55,531 nt of DNA from Acidobacteriota bacterium (GTDB taxonomy: Bacteria > Acidobacteriota > Terriglobia > Acidiferrales > UBA7541). Position numbers and translations under genes: made by a program. Positions within the stretch are counted from its first letter, which is position 1. Each line of letters starts with the position of its first letter. Below the pieces are notes generated by a model. It did no database searches. It saw nothing but the letters and a program-made list of their open reading frames with translations, and had not been told where the DNA came from. The stretch covers positions 1-55,531 of the forward strand of contig QHYZ01000079.1 in assembly GCA_003225295.1 (NCBI GenBank), in the 5' to 3' direction. Below, in pieces: positions 18,623 through 28,681 of the stretch.

Positions 18623-18709
18623 ATGTTGGACATCATTTTTATAGCAGCGACCGTCGCTTTTTTCGCCCTGGGAATTGTCTACGTTCGCGGATGCGAACGC
18701 TTGAAATAG
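18623..18709 (+). CDS. 28-residue single-helix micropeptide upstream of kdpF
   Basis: A short frame, ATG 18623 to TAG 18709, encodes 28 residues: MLDIIFIAATVAFF, then ALGIVYVRGCERLK. It is one transmembrane helix with a short basic/cysteine tail. TGAGGAGA lies at 18605-18612, a good ribosome site though 10 bases from the ATG. It is followed after 10 bases by kdpF, so it belongs to the kdp transcript. I recall similar peptides ahead of kdp genes in other bacteria, but no established function. It is not KdpF itself, which follows and has the KdpF-type ending. A second small Kdp-complex subunit is a reasonable guess. Confidence 0.6.
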   Translation: MLDIIFIAATVAFFALGIVYVRGCERLK

Positions 18710-18719
18710 GAGCGAGGCT

Positions 18720-18809
18720 ATGCACGCAAGTGATGCGGCACTGTTGGTGATTTGCGCGCTTCTTTTGGGGTATTTGCTCTATGCCCTCTTGAAGGCGGAG
18801 GAGTTCTGA
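18720..18809 (+). CDS. kdpF: KdpF, small stabilising subunit of K+ transporting ATPase
   Basis: A 29-residue peptide starting MHASDAALLVICALL and ending YALLKAEEF. The single transmembrane helix and the Y-(A)-LL-x-(P/A)E-x-F ending are the KdpF signature. Stop at 18807-18809, two bases before the kdpA ATG. GGAGCGAGGCT ahead of the start contains GGAG at 18709-18712. In the known complex KdpF is a lipid-like stabiliser of KdpA. Confidence 0.88.
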   Translation: MHASDAALLVICALLLGYLLYALLKAEEF

Positions 18810-18811
18810 GC

Positions 18812-20584
18812 ATGACCGCAAATGGCTGGTTTCAAATTGGATTGTATCTGTTTGTAATCGCCCTGGTGACGAAACCCATGGGCGCGTTCATGACGCGAGT
18901 GTTCAACCGCGACAAGACATTTCTCGATCCGATCTTACGTCCGATCGAGCAACTCGTCTATCGCCTCACGGGCGTCGATGAAAGGCGCGAGATGCGTTGG
19001 ACAGAATACGCCATCGCCATGCTTCTGTTCAGCGGTGTTTCCATGGCGCTTCTCTACATAATCGAGCGCACACAGAGATGGCTGCCGTTCAATCCACAGA
19101 AATTCGCCAACGTTGAGCCGGCCCTGGCCTTTGGAACCGCGGCCTCATTCACAACAAATACTAACTGGCAGGCCTATAGCGGCGAATCCACCATGAGCTA
19201 TCTCACGCAGATGGCGGGTCTGGCCTATCACAATTTCGCGTCCGCCGCTGTCGGTATCGTTCTCGCCATTGTGGTTATCCGTGGCATCGCACGCAAAGAA
19301 ACGGACAAGCTCGGAAACTTCTGGGTCGACACCACGCGTTGTCTCCTTTGGGTTCTGCTGCCGGTTTGCGTGTTAGGTTCCTTGGTCCTCGTGTCCCAAG
19401 GTGTCGTGCAGAATTTGAAGCCCTATACGACGGTGGAGCTGATTCAGCCGTACGCGGCGCAGGTCGCGGGTGCAGACGGCAAGAGCAGTGCGCAAACCGT
19501 GACTCAGCAGGTGATCGCGCAAGGACCGGTTGCCTCGCAGGAGGTAATCAAGGAATTCGGTACCAACGGGGGTGGATTTTTCAATGCTAACAGCGCGCAT
19601 CCTTTTGAAAATCCTACTCCATTCTCGAACTTTTTTGAAATGGTGCTGATTTTTGCGATTCCATCGGGACTGACCTATACGCTCGGCCGCATGACCGGCT
19701 CGCAGCGCCACGGCTGGGCGGTCTGGGCGGCCATGGCTTTCTTGTTCTTAGCCGGTGTGACCACCGCGTATTGGGCGGAAGCAAAGGGCAACCCGCTCTT
19801 GGCCGGCACGGACCAGCACGCCGGTGCGTCGCAATCCGGCGGAAACATGGAGGGCAAGGAAGTGCGGTTGGGCATCGCGAATTCAGCTTTGTTTACCACC
19901 GTCACGACTGATGCCAGCTGTGGCGCCGTAAACAGCATGCACGATTCGTATACGCCGCTTGGCGGCATGGTGCCGCTGGTCAACATCATGCTCGGCGAGG
20001 TTGTGTTTGGGGGAGTCGGCGCTGGGCTGTACGGAATTTTCGTGTTCGTGGTCCTCGCCGTGTTCATTGCAGGACTAATGGTGGGGCGCACGCCAGAATA
20101 TCTCGGCAAGAAGATTGAATCGTATGACGTCAAAATGGCTATGCTCGCGGTTCTCATTTTAACCTTCACGATCCTTACCTTTTCAGCGATTTCTGTTGTT
20201 AAGCCTTATGGGACTTCTAGCATCTCCAACCCTGGCCCACACGGCTTATCCCAAATCCTGTACGCCTACGTTTCGTCGACTGGTAACAATGGCTCGGCAT
20301 TTGGAGGTCTTATCCCGAATACGATGTGGTACAACACGACCACCGCTGTGGCCCAACTGTTGGGCCGGTTCTTCATGATCATTCCGGTGCTCGCCATAGC
20401 CGGAAGTCTAGCGAAAAAGAAGACTGTTCCCAAATCGGCCGGCACCTTCCCTGTCACCGGAGGTCTCTTCGCCGGTTTGCTGGTCTCCACGATAGTAATC
20501 GTTGGCGCTCTTACATTTTTCCCGGCTCTGAGTCTCGGGCCGATTCTCGAGCACCTATTAATGAACGCAGGAAAGGCTTTCTGA
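18812..20584 (+). CDS. kdpA: KdpA, potassium-binding channel subunit of K+ ATPase
   Basis: 590 residues from ATG 18812, two bases after the kdpF stop; the frame is open further upstream but would overlap kdpF. Ten hydrophobic helices and all four selectivity-filter loops are seen: [46 protein letters not shown] with TPLGG, and [11 protein letters not shown]. This is the superfamily-of-K+-transporters subunit that binds and conducts K+ in the high-affinity pump. The gene is followed by kdpB after about 7 bases. Intact and of normal length. Confidence 0.97.
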   Translation: MTANGWFQIGLYLFVIALVTKPMGAFMTRVFNRDKTFLDPILRPIEQLVYRLTGVDERREMRWTEYAIAMLLFSGVSMALLYIIERTQRWLPFNPQKFANVEPALAFGTAASFTTNTNWQAYSGESTMSYLTQMAGLAYHNFASAAVGIVLAIVVIRGIARKETDKLGNFWVDTTRCLLWVLLPVCVLGSLVLVSQGVVQNLKPYTTVELIQPYAAQVAGADGKSSAQTVTQQVIAQGPVASQEVIKEFGTNGGGFFNANSAHPFENPTPFSNFFEMVLIFAIPSGLTYTLGRMTGSQRHGWAVWAAMAFLFLAGVTTAYWAEAKGNPLLAGTDQHAGASQSGGNMEGKEVRLGIANSALFTTVTTDASCGAVNSMHDSYTPLGGMVPLVNIMLGEVVFGGVGAGLYGIFVFVVLAVFIAGLMVGRTPEYLGKKIESYDVKMAMLAVLILTFTILTFSAISVVKPYGTSSISNPGPHGLSQILYAYVSSTGNNGSAFGGLIPNTMWYNTTTAVAQLLGRFFMIIPVLAIAGSLAKKKTVPKSAGTFPVTGGLFAGLLVSTIVIVGALTFFPALSLGPILEHLLMNAGKAF

Positions 20585-20591
20585 GGTGTCC

Positions 20592-22649
20592 ATGGACCCA
20601 GTTGCTCAAATTGGTCAAATCAGAAAAAAATCGCTCGCCGATAGCGCCATTCTGTCGCGGGCCGTTGTGGACTCCTTTCGCAAGTTGAAACCACGGGCGA
20701 TGGTCAAGAACCCGGTGATGTTCGTTGTCGAGGTCGGTGCGGTTCTCACCACGATTCAACTTGGTTGGAACGTCTTTCGCCATGCCGGACAGTTTGGGTT
20801 TGGACTGCAAATCACGCTTTGGCTATGGTTCACGGTGCTCTTTGCCAATTTTGCGGAAGCTATGGCCGAAGGCCGCGGTAAGGCGCAGGCTGACACGTTG
20901 CGCAAAGCACGCGCGGAAACGCAAGCCCATCGCTTGCGTAGCGATGGCCATACAGAATGCGTGCCCAGTTCGAAGCTTCGCTCCGGAGACATCGTCGTTG
21001 TCACCGCTGGGGATTTCATCCCCGGAGATGGAGAGGTCATCGAAGGCGTGGCGTCAGTAGACGAATCGGCGATCACGGGCGAGTCCGCCCCGGTAATCAG
21101 GGAATCCGGCGGAGACCGCTCGGCGGTCACCGGTGGAACACGAGTTCTCTCCGACGAGATCAAAGTGTGCATCACCTCGAATCCCGGCGAGACCTTTCTT
21201 GACCGCATGATCAAGCTCGTCGAGGGCGCCTCGCGGCAGAAGACGCCCAACGAGATTGCGCTGAATATTCTCCTGGCAGGTTTGACGATCATATTTTTGC
21301 TGGCGGTCGTGACGCTTCAGCCGTTCGCGATTTATTCAGGCGCTCCGCAGAACATTTTCGTGTTGGCCTCCCTCCTCGTGTGTCTCATCCCTACAACCAT
21401 TGGCGGATTGCTCTCCGCGATCGGCATCGCTGGGATGGACCGCTTGATTCAGCGAAACGTCATCGCGATGTCCGGGCGTGCTGTCGAGGCCTCCGGGGAC
21501 GTCGATGTGCTGCTGCTCGACAAAACGGGAACGATCACGCTGGGCAACCGAGCGGCAACCCAATTCTTTCCTGCACCGGGCGTTGAAGAGGCTTATCTCG
21601 CCGATGCTGCGCAACTTTCCTCCCTGGCCGACGAGACTCCCGAAGGTCGGTCGATCGTGGTGCTGGCAAAGGAGCGCTACCACCTCCGCGGACGCGATCT
21701 TTCGACTCACGCGGCCAATTTCATCCCATTCTCCGCACAAACGAGAATGTCCGGCGTGGACCTCGACGGTCGAGAAATCCGTAAAGGCGCTTTAGAGGCT
21801 ATCAGCCGCTTGACCAGCAATCGCGGCAATGGCATTCCCTCCGAGTTGCGGGTGTGTGTCCGAGAAATTTCGAATGCGGGTGGAACACCGCTGCTGGTTG
21901 CAGAGAGCGGCCGAGTACTGGGCGCGATAGCCCTTACAGACATTGTGAAGGGGGGCATGAAGGAACGCTTCGATCATCTGCGCGCTATGGGGATTCGCAC
22001 GATGATGATCACGGGCGACAACGCGCTTACCGCGGCTGCGATCGCCCGCCAAGCGGGAGTCGACGATTTCCTCGCGGAAGCTACACCGGAAGACAAGATG
22101 GCGCTCATCAAGAGAGAACAGGCCAAGGGAAAACTCGTGGCTATGACTGGCGACGGCACAAATGACGCCCCCGCGCTTGCTCAGGCGGATGTCGGAGTGG
22201 CCATGAACACCGGAACGCAAGCCGCGAAAGAAGCCGGAAACATGGTCGACCTCGATTCCAACCCCACCAAGCTGATCGAAATCGTGGAAATCGGTAAGCA
22301 ACTCCTGATTACTCGTGGTGCGTTGACTACGTTTTCCGTCGCCAATGATGTGGCCAAGTATTTCGCGATCATTCCCGCGATGTTTGCCGGAGCATTTCCT
22401 GTATTAAGTGTCCTGAACGTAATGCATCTTCGCACGCCGGAGTCTGCCATTCTTTCCGCCGTGATCTTTAACGCGCTGATCATCATCGCCTTGATCCCAC
22501 TCGCTCTCCGCGGCGTTCGCTATCGCCCGGCGGGCGCCGCCGCTCTGCTACAGCGCAACCTGTTGATCTATGGCGTTGGCGGAATAATTGCGCCGTTTAT
22601 CGGAATCAAGTTTATCGACGTACTGCTGACCTATCTCCGGGTTGTTTGA
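20592..22649 (+). CDS. kdpB: KdpB, P-type ATPase subunit of K+ transporter
   Basis: 685 residues. A GTG at 20586 is in frame, but ATG 20592 is preferred because TGAGG (20582-20586) is then well spaced. P-type ATPase motifs in order: [13 protein letters not shown] (actuator TGES), the phosphorylation motif [10 protein letters not shown] with Asp 310, KGALEA in the nucleotide domain, and the hinge [20 protein letters not shown]. Membrane helices lie at about 35-85, 215-275 and at the C-terminus ([20 protein letters not shown]). It hydrolyses ATP to drive K+ passing from KdpA. The stop overlaps the kdpC ribosome site. Confidence 0.97.
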   Translation: MDPVAQIGQIRKKSLADSAILSRAVVDSFRKLKPRAMVKNPVMFVVEVGAVLTTIQLGWNVFRHAGQFGFGLQITLWLWFTVLFANFAEAMAEGRGKAQADTLRKARAETQAHRLRSDGHTECVPSSKLRSGDIVVVTAGDFIPGDGEVIEGVASVDESAITGESAPVIRESGGDRSAVTGGTRVLSDEIKVCITSNPGETFLDRMIKLVEGASRQKTPNEIALNILLAGLTIIFLLAVVTLQPFAIYSGAPQNIFVLASLLVCLIPTTIGGLLSAIGIAGMDRLIQRNVIAMSGRAVEASGDVDVLLLDKTGTITLGNRAATQFFPAPGVEEAYLADAAQLSSLADETPEGRSIVVLAKERYHLRGRDLSTHAANFIPFSAQTRMSGVDLDGREIRKGALEAISRLTSNRGNGIPSELRVCVREISNAGGTPLLVAESGRVLGAIALTDIVKGGMKERFDHLRAMGIRTMMITGDNALTAAAIARQAGVDDFLAEATPEDKMALIKREQAKGKLVAMTGDGTNDAPALAQADVGVAMNTGTQAAKEAGNMVDLDSNPTKLIEIVEIGKQLLITRGALTTFSVANDVAKYFAIIPAMFAGAFPVLSVLNVMHLRTPESAILSAVIFNALIIIALIPLALRGVRYRPAGAAALLQRNLLIYGVGGIIAPFIGIKFIDVLLTYLRVV

Positions 22650-22656
22650 GGACGCC

Positions 22657-23226
22657 ATGAAAAGGAATCTTCTGATCGCGCTGTGGTTCACTCTGGTTAC
22701 GACGGTGATGTTCGGAGTGGTGTATCCCCTGGCAATTACAGGTCTGGCTCAGGTGTTGTTTCCCAGCCAAGCCAACGGACAATTGATCAAAAAAAATGGC
22801 AAGATTGTTGGCTCGCGGATTATCGGCCAATCTTTCACGGAACCGGGTTATTTCCATTCGCGGCCGTCCAGCGCCGGAACCGGGTACGATCCTACTTCCA
22901 GTAGCGGCTCCAATCTCGGCCCCACAAACAAGCTTCTGATCGAACGAGTAAGGAGTGATGTTCAAAAGCTACAGGCAGAGAATCCCAATGTCCCAATCCC
23001 GGTTGACTTAGTGACTGCCTCGGGATCTGGCCTGGACCCGGATATCTCCCCGGCCGCCGCGGAATTCCAGATTCCTCGTGTTGCTCATTCGCGTGGCATG
23101 AAAGAAGACGAGGTTCGCATCGTTGTGCGGAAACACACAAAGGATCGCGACCTGGAATTTCTAGGTGAACCGCGTGTCCATGTTTTGGAACTGAATCTGG
23201 AGCTCGACACCCTTCATCCGTTGTGA
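22657..23226 (+). CDS. kdpC: KdpC, subunit of K+ transporting ATPase
   Basis: 189 residues from ATG 22657 (TGAGGA at 22646-22651). One N-terminal membrane helix (LIALWFTLVTTVMFGVVYPLAITGL) is followed by the periplasmic KdpC domain with GSRIIGQSFTEPGYFHSRPS, the SSGSNLGPTNKLL block, the DLVTASGSGLDPDISPAAAEFQ motif and RVHVLELNLELD. This subunit assembles with KdpA and KdpB. It is the last intact gene of the operon; the KdpD sensor that often follows is absent. Confidence 0.96.
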   Translation: MKRNLLIALWFTLVTTVMFGVVYPLAITGLAQVLFPSQANGQLIKKNGKIVGSRIIGQSFTEPGYFHSRPSSAGTGYDPTSSSGSNLGPTNKLLIERVRSDVQKLQAENPNVPIPVDLVTASGSGLDPDISPAAAEFQIPRVAHSRGMKEDEVRIVVRKHTKDRDLEFLGEPRVHVLELNLELDTLHPL

Positions 23227-23620
23227 TGAGACTTCACAATTTGCGGCGTGACCATTTTTCGGAGTCCATCCCGAGGGTTCTCCGTTTCCTCGCCGCGGTC
23301 CGGGCCCCACACGGTTTGCCGCGACCTCTTATGTTATGGGTAAGCGGCTTCCCTTGCTGAATGACGAGAGTGCGCAGGACGTCGAAATCCTTCGGGGTCA
23401 GACGGACTCTCTGACCGCGAACCTCCACGATCCTTCTCTCGAGATCGATACTCAATTCCGGAGTTTCGACCTTCGGGAGCGGCTCCGCCGACGCTCGGAC
23501 CGGCGAAGAGTGGACACGCGTCTTGGTACTAAGAGACGCTTTCTTCTGCTGCTGGGTGCTTTCAGAGCGGATGCGAACTCGTCCAACAACACGTCGGTCA
23601 AATCGAAGGGAGAGTAATGC
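23226..23620 (-). pseudogene. kdpE: relic of KdpE-type response regulator (winged-helix part), antisense to kdp
   Basis: On the minus strand the frame reads VETPELSIDLERRIVEVRGQ then RVRLTPKDFDVLRTLVIQQG and KPLTHN, which is the OmpR/PhoB-type DNA-binding domain with the KdpE-like LTPKxxDxLRxLVxxxGKPLTH. After a frameshift near 23335 the match continues as HKRSRQTVWGPDRGEETENP and then RDGLRKM, matching the KdpE ...LLxxVWGPxYGEETxxLRxxxxxLRKK stretch. The receiver domain and the C-terminal end are missing. It lies tail-to-tail with kdpC, so it is a remnant of a differently arranged kdpDE. Not functional. Confidence 0.75.
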
Positions 23621-23621
23621 G

Positions 23622-25129
23622 ATGCGTTCCTTTAACAAACCTTCCGAACAGTCCGATCGCCGTCGCACTTGGCGCTGGTGGAGTGTGGGATGTTGCGTCG
23701 CACTGATAGTGGGCGGGTCCAGACTCGTTTTTGCCCAGCAAGTAGGACTTTCGGAGAATGGCGCTCAAACCGGCCATGACCTTCAGCGCAGGGTGGCACA
23801 ACTCGAAGCGGAAGTAACTGAGCTAAAAAAATTGATCCAAGAGAGGAACTCCTCAACCCCACATCAACCGGAAACACCTCCTTCCGCTGGTTGCGTCCCC
23901 GCGAGCGCGATTCCCTCGACAATGGCGCTTTCCTCGACGGAGGGTCACCAGCAAGAATCAGGTGCTCCGCCAAGTGCGTCCCGCGGCGGAGAAGATGGAA
24001 AGACGCTGGACTTCCTGCGCAACACGACCATCAACCTAGGCATGGACGGCTACTACGCCTATCTTGAGCAACAACTTCAGCCTGAATCAGGCAAGTATTT
24101 CGTTTCGGTGGCCGCTTGGACCTGCAATTCGGCCAAGCGACGGATACCTTGCAAGGGAATCCAGCAAACGAACCTCGGCCTCAGATTTACCGAAACATTT
24201 TCCAGGCGTACGGTACTTACATTGCTCCAGTAGGGAATGGCTTGACCTTGGATTTTGGAAAATGGAGCAGTTCTTTGGGACTCGAAAACAACTACACGAA
24301 AGATCAAATGAATTATTCCCGTTCGTATTATTTCGATTTTCTACCTTTCTATCACACAGGCATCCGCGCGAATTACCAGGTCAACGATCGGCTAGCGCTG
24401 AACTACTGGTTGGTGAATGGCGCGAATCAAGCCGAAGCAACGAATGGTTTTAAAGATGAGCTTTTCGGATTCGTTGTCAAACCCAGGACCTCAATCACAT
24501 GGACTTTCAACTACTATTTGGGGCAAGAACATCCTGACCGAATCGTCGTCAGTCCCGTCAATCCGATTCCTGTGCAGCCGGGCCTGAGTTTTCAAGCTAT
24601 TCGTCCCGCGCCGGACGGGCGCTTGCACATTTTTGACAGTTATGTGATATGGCAGCTTTCACCGAAGTGGAGAATGGCTGTTGAAGGCGACTACGTCATT
24701 GAGCGCTTGTCGAGAAATGAAGCCCTGGCGCGGTCATCAGCGACCTCTCATGTCGCTGGCGGTGCTGTTTATGCACGCTATCAGCTCACACAGAAACTTG
24801 GCGTAGCCGCGCGGGCCGAGTATCTCTCGGATCGTGGTGGCCTTTTCAGTGGCCTAACCCAAGCTCTGAAGGAGACCACGGCCACATTGGACTACAAGCT
24901 AGACGATGGTTTCTTGATGCGTTATGAATGGCGCCGGGACTTTTCGAATCAACGAAGGACTAACCCGGTGCCGGAGCCGGTGATGCGCCGTCCCTACTCC
25001 GCCAGCGAAGCCGCCGCTTCCCGCAAGCCCAGCTTCCTGACGGATTCGCAGGGCGTATTGAGCAAACAGCAGAATACTGCAAGCGTTGGGCTGGTATGGT
25101 GGTGGGGACGGAAGGAAGGAACATGGTAA
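23622..25129 (+). pseudogene. second outer-membrane barrel gene (porin-2 type), broken
   Basis: ATG 23622 with AAGGGAGAG upstream starts a signal peptide (WSVGCCVALIVGGSRLVFAQQ), a coiled coil (LQRRVAQLEAEVTELKKLIQ) and the barrel entry FLRNTTINLGMDGYYAY. The continuation is split over three frames between 24060 and 24120: SNNFSLNQASI in one, LDLQFGQATDTLQGNPANEP in another. About 40 expected residues appear to be missing there, so this is deletion plus frameshift rather than a base-call error. The remainder to 25129 is a normal barrel (GLTLDFGKWSSSLGLENNYT, FLPFYHTGIRANYQVN), ending VGLVWWWGRKEGTW. It differs in detail from the barrel at 16852, so it is not a recent copy. Confidence 0.78.
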
Positions 25130-25432
25130 GTGCCTCGGCCGCTTGTAAACGTCGTTCCGTACAGTAACGGATGGGCTCATCCCCTCTGTGGCCGATGGGT
25201 CTTGCGCGCTTTCTCAGGCCGGCATGGTGACTCTGAGACGGGTCGGGGGCAAGGGGGTTATAAGATTGCATTATTTTGTCACAGTGTCCGAGCAGCGTCT
25301 CTGACGCGACTGTGATTGTGGTTTCAGTAGCCGAGTTTGTTGATCTGGCGGGACGATGCTTCTGATCCCCGACCTTCTTTACCGGTGCGCTAAACTTGAC
25401 AAGAGAATTGTTGGGAACAAGGGGGTGGAACA
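25130..25432 (+). other. intergenic region before UPF0182 gene
   Basis: 303 bases with no recognised gene. A TTGACA (25397-25402) lies shortly before the UPF0182 gene but has no clear -10 at normal spacing. GGGGGTGGA just before 25433 is the ribosome site. Confidence 0.4.
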
Positions 25433-28252
25433 ATGCCGGAGTCCATTGACTGGCCGAGCATGCGTGCGCCGCGGCGGCGTCGCCGCTTCTTGCTACTCGT
25501 GATCGCGGCCCTTGCCGTCATTGTTCTCGGCGGTCGGGCCGCCTTGTCGTATTACGTGGACCTGCTGTGGTTCGATTCGCTCGGCTACGGCGATGTGTTC
25601 TGGAAAACGCTAGGCCTGCAATGGGGAATCTTCACTGCCTTTGCAGTAGCCACGTTTCTCATTCTGTACGGATCGTTTCTGGTTCTGAAGCGAACGCATC
25701 TGCCTGACCTGCCAAGCGGTCACACAATCTTCATCGGCGGACAGCCGCTGAAGCTGCCGGTTGAGCCCGTCCTGCGCCTCATCGCACTTGGCCTTTCGCT
25801 CGTCATTGCCGTCGCCACCGGCGCCGGCGTGATGCTGGAGTGGCCGACGATCGCCCTCTTCTGGTACGCAGCGCCCGCCGCGGGTGGCTTCCTAGACCCG
25901 GTCTTTGGCAAGCCGCTGAACTTCTTCCTCTTCAGCCTGCCTGGATGGCAACTCATCGTCGGCTGGCTACTTACGCTGGTCTTGATGACCTGTGTACTCG
26001 CGGTTTTCTTTATCCTCATTACGGGTGGCATTCGTGCGTTCCTTGGTCGTAGCAGGACCTACGTCACGCCGCCTTGGCGTGGGCTCTCCGTCACGTTTGC
26101 CTTCCTATTGCTGATCCTTGCGGTGCGTGTGTACCTCGGTCGATTCGAGCAGTTGTTCGACGGTCATACGATCTTCGCAGGCGTTACTTACTCTGACGCG
26201 CACATCATGCTTCCAGGAATGCTAGCCGTCTGCGCAGCGCTCATTCTCGGCGCGCTGATCGCCTCCGCAAACGCCGTGAGGGTGCCACGCGGGCGCTGGA
26301 TTGCGGCGGCGATTCTCCCGGCGGCCCTGTGTTATGTCTCCCTTCTAGTAGTCGGCTGGTACGTCAGCAGCTTTATCGTGAAACCAAACGAGCTCGTTCG
26401 CGAGCAGCCCTATATTACCCACAACATCGAACTGACGCGGCAAGCCTACGGACTAGACCGAGTCTCGCAACGCGAGTTTCCCGCTGAGACGGACGTCGCA
26501 GCGGCCGACCCGGCGAATAATCAGGCTACTCTTCAGAACATTCGTCTGTGGGACTGGCACGCTCTCCAGGATACCCTGCGTCAGATTCAGGAAATCCGCA
26601 CCTACTACGACTTTCCCGACATCGACATCGATCGCTATCAAATCGATGGCGTGACTCGTCAGGTGATGCTCGCCACTCGCGAGTTGAACGTCGACAAGCT
26701 CCCGGAGAGCAGTCGCAACTGGATCAACGAGAAGCTGATCTACACCCATGGTTATGGAATAACGATGAACCCAGTAAATGGGTTCACGCCGGAAGGGCTG
26801 CCCACGCTGATTCTGAGCAACATGCCTGTCCAGAGCACGGTGCGTGGTCTAACTGTGATTCGCCCCGAAGTCTATTTCGGCGAGCTGACCAACACCGATG
26901 TCTACGTAAAGACACGGCAGAAGGAATTCAACTACCCGCAAGGCCAAACCAACAGCCTAACGTCTTACGAAGGCAACGGGGGCATCGTGCTCGGCGGTTT
27001 TCTGCGCCGCATCATTATCGCGCTCGACCGCGGCGACCTCGCAAAGCTACCGTTCAGCGATGACGTGAAGAACGATAGCCAACTGTTAATGCATCGCAAC
27101 GTGCGCGATCGCGTATCGGCGGTAGCGCCGTTTCTTACCTACGATCCGGATCCTTATATCGTTCTCGGCGACGACGGCCGGCTGTCATGGGTCATGGACG
27201 CGTTTACGGTCTCAGACAGCTATCCGTACGCAAGCCATTACCGTCTCGACCGAGATCCCATTAACTACATGCGGAACAGCGTTAAGGTCGTGATCGACGC
27301 CTACAACGGTGCGACGACGTTTTACGTGTTTGACGCAGAGGACCCAATCATCGCGACGTACCGCCGCATCTTTCCGAGTTTGTTTAAGGATGCCGCCATG
27401 ATGCCGGCCGGGCTGCGCAAGCACATGCGCTACCCGGAGTTGTTGCTCAAACTGCAAGCGGAAGTGTACGGCCTGTATCACATGACGGACCCGGGAGCGT
27501 TTTACAACCGTGAGGATCTGTGGACAGTCGCTACCGAAGTAGGCATGAGCGAAGGGGGGCAGCAGGTGACACAGACGATGGAGCCGAACTTCGTGCTGAT
27601 GAAACTGCCGGGCGAAACGGGCGTGGAGTTCGTTGAGATTCTGCCATTCACGCCGGCCAACCGGAATAATCTGATTGGCTGGATTGCCGGGCGCAGCGAC
27701 GGCGCTCAATACGGTACGTCGGCGGTCTACAATTTCCCCAAGACGAAACTGGTCGACGGACCCCTGCAAATTGAGGCGCGCATTGATCAGAACGCGCAGC
27801 TTTCCGGACAATTGACGCTTTGGAATCAGCAAGGCTCGCACGTGCGGCGCGGAGCTCTGCTGGTGATTCCGACTGGGCGCGCGCTGTTGTACGCGGAGCC
27901 GATTTACCTGCAGGCCGAGCGGAGTCCCATGCCGGAGTTGCGTCTGGTTGTGCTCGCACTCCAAGATCGGCTTGCGTACGGACCAACCTTCGAATCGGCG
28001 ATGGCTGCCCTTTTTGGCGGAGCGGTCTCGTCACTGAGCGCCGCCCCAGTCTCCGCGGAGGTGGCGCGTAACGCACCAGCATCCGCCGGGTCGCCCCAAC
28101 CCCCATCGGACTTCAATGCGCTCATCTCGGAAGCCGCCAAAGATCTCGCCGACTACCAGCGCCTGACGGCAGAAGGCAAGCTCGGCGAGGCGGGGCAGAA
28201 GCTTGAAGAGCTGAAGCGCACAATTGAAAGGCTGAACGCGCGTCACAGATAA
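25433..28252 (+). CDS. UPF0182 family membrane protein
   Basis: 939 residues. Seven hydrophobic helices occupy about residues 20-310 (FLLLVIAALAVIVLGGRAAL; LGLQWGIFTAFAVATFLILYG; and so on), followed by a long periplasmic or extracytoplasmic domain. Typical UPF0182 blocks are ALSYYVDLLWFDSLGYGDVFW, RLWDWHALQDTLRQIQEIRTYYDF, HGYGITMNPVN, FNYPQGQTNSLTSYEGNGGI, DPDPYIVLGDDGRLSWVMDA and a C-terminal LEELKRTIERLNARHR helix. The family is widespread in actinobacteria, cyanobacteria and acidobacteria; its function is not established. ATG 25433 gives the usual N-terminus. Stands alone. Confidence 0.93.
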   Translation: MPESIDWPSMRAPRRRRRFLLLVIAALAVIVLGGRAALSYYVDLLWFDSLGYGDVFWKTLGLQWGIFTAFAVATFLILYGSFLVLKRTHLPDLPSGHTIFIGGQPLKLPVEPVLRLIALGLSLVIAVATGAGVMLEWPTIALFWYAAPAAGGFLDPVFGKPLNFFLFSLPGWQLIVGWLLTLVLMTCVLAVFFILITGGIRAFLGRSRTYVTPPWRGLSVTFAFLLLILAVRVYLGRFEQLFDGHTIFAGVTYSDAHIMLPGMLAVCAALILGALIASANAVRVPRGRWIAAAILPAALCYVSLLVVGWYVSSFIVKPNELVREQPYITHNIELTRQAYGLDRVSQREFPAETDVAAADPANNQATLQNIRLWDWHALQDTLRQIQEIRTYYDFPDIDIDRYQIDGVTRQVMLATRELNVDKLPESSRNWINEKLIYTHGYGITMNPVNGFTPEGLPTLILSNMPVQSTVRGLTVIRPEVYFGELTNTDVYVKTRQKEFNYPQGQTNSLTSYEGNGGIVLGGFLRRIIIALDRGDLAKLPFSDDVKNDSQLLMHRNVRDRVSAVAPFLTYDPDPYIVLGDDGRLSWVMDAFTVSDSYPYASHYRLDRDPINYMRNSVKVVIDAYNGATTFYVFDAEDPIIATYRRIFPSLFKDAAMMPAGLRKHMRYPELLLKLQAEVYGLYHMTDPGAFYNREDLWTVATEVGMSEGGQQVTQTMEPNFVLMKLPGETGVEFVEILPFTPANRNNLIGWIAGRSDGAQYGTSAVYNFPKTKLVDGPLQIEARIDQNAQLSGQLTLWNQQGSHVRRGALLVIPTGRALLYAEPIYLQAERSPMPELRLVVLALQDRLAYGPTFESAMAALFGGAVSSLSAAPVSAEVARNAPASAGSPQPPSDFNALISEAAKDLADYQRLTAEGKLGEAGQKLEELKRTIERLNARHR

Positions 28253-28300
28253 TCTCGCTGCAGTGGCGTGCTCAGTTTCGGGGCCTTTATAACAACGGCA

Positions 28301-28681
28301 TCACGGAATACACGGAACAAAATCCTGCCTCGGGCCGCTTGCTTCGATTAGGTCGTCTTCAGATGCGCGACAGTTACAGGTGCGTCTTTTTTCTCCGCGA
28401 CAGGGCGGCCAGCAATTGGGGATCTGCCGAGCCCTTTCGCTGCCGGCCTTAAAGCCTCGAACGGTGCTATGGAGAACAACGAGATCGCCGACACTCGTGG
28501 CGTTGCGGTCGCCGTCGCGGAAGACATGCTGAAACTTTACGTGCTCTAGCTGGCTCATGAGGTTCTCGTAGAGTGCAACTTGAAATTCGGCAGGCAGCTT
28601 AATTTCGTCGGATTGGATCACCTCGACTTGGATCGCCGATGCCTTGATCTTGGTGGGTTGGTGTTCCTGGGACTTAGTGGC
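28301..28681 (-). pseudogene. truncated DUF4410 family protein
   Basis: Minus-strand frame with IKASAIQVEVIQSDEIKLPA, EFQVALYENLMSQLEHVKFQ, HVFRDGDRNATSVGDLVVLH and STVRGFKAGSERARQ, which is the conserved half of DUF4410 proteins common in acidobacteria. After GSERARQ (near 28420) the sequence no longer resembles the family. At the other end, the frame runs directly into the stop codon of the amine oxidase gene (TGA, 28682-28684) with no start, signal peptide or ribosome site. Both termini have therefore been lost, probably by deletion. Confidence 0.7.

Noticed and set aside
20586-20588. GTG as kdpB start
   Set aside because: It falls within the likely ribosome site TGAGG; the ATG six bases later is better spaced.
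23221-23239. TTGTGA...TCACAA inverted repeat at the kdpC stop
   Set aside because: Only six base pairs with few T residues after it; too weak to call a terminator.
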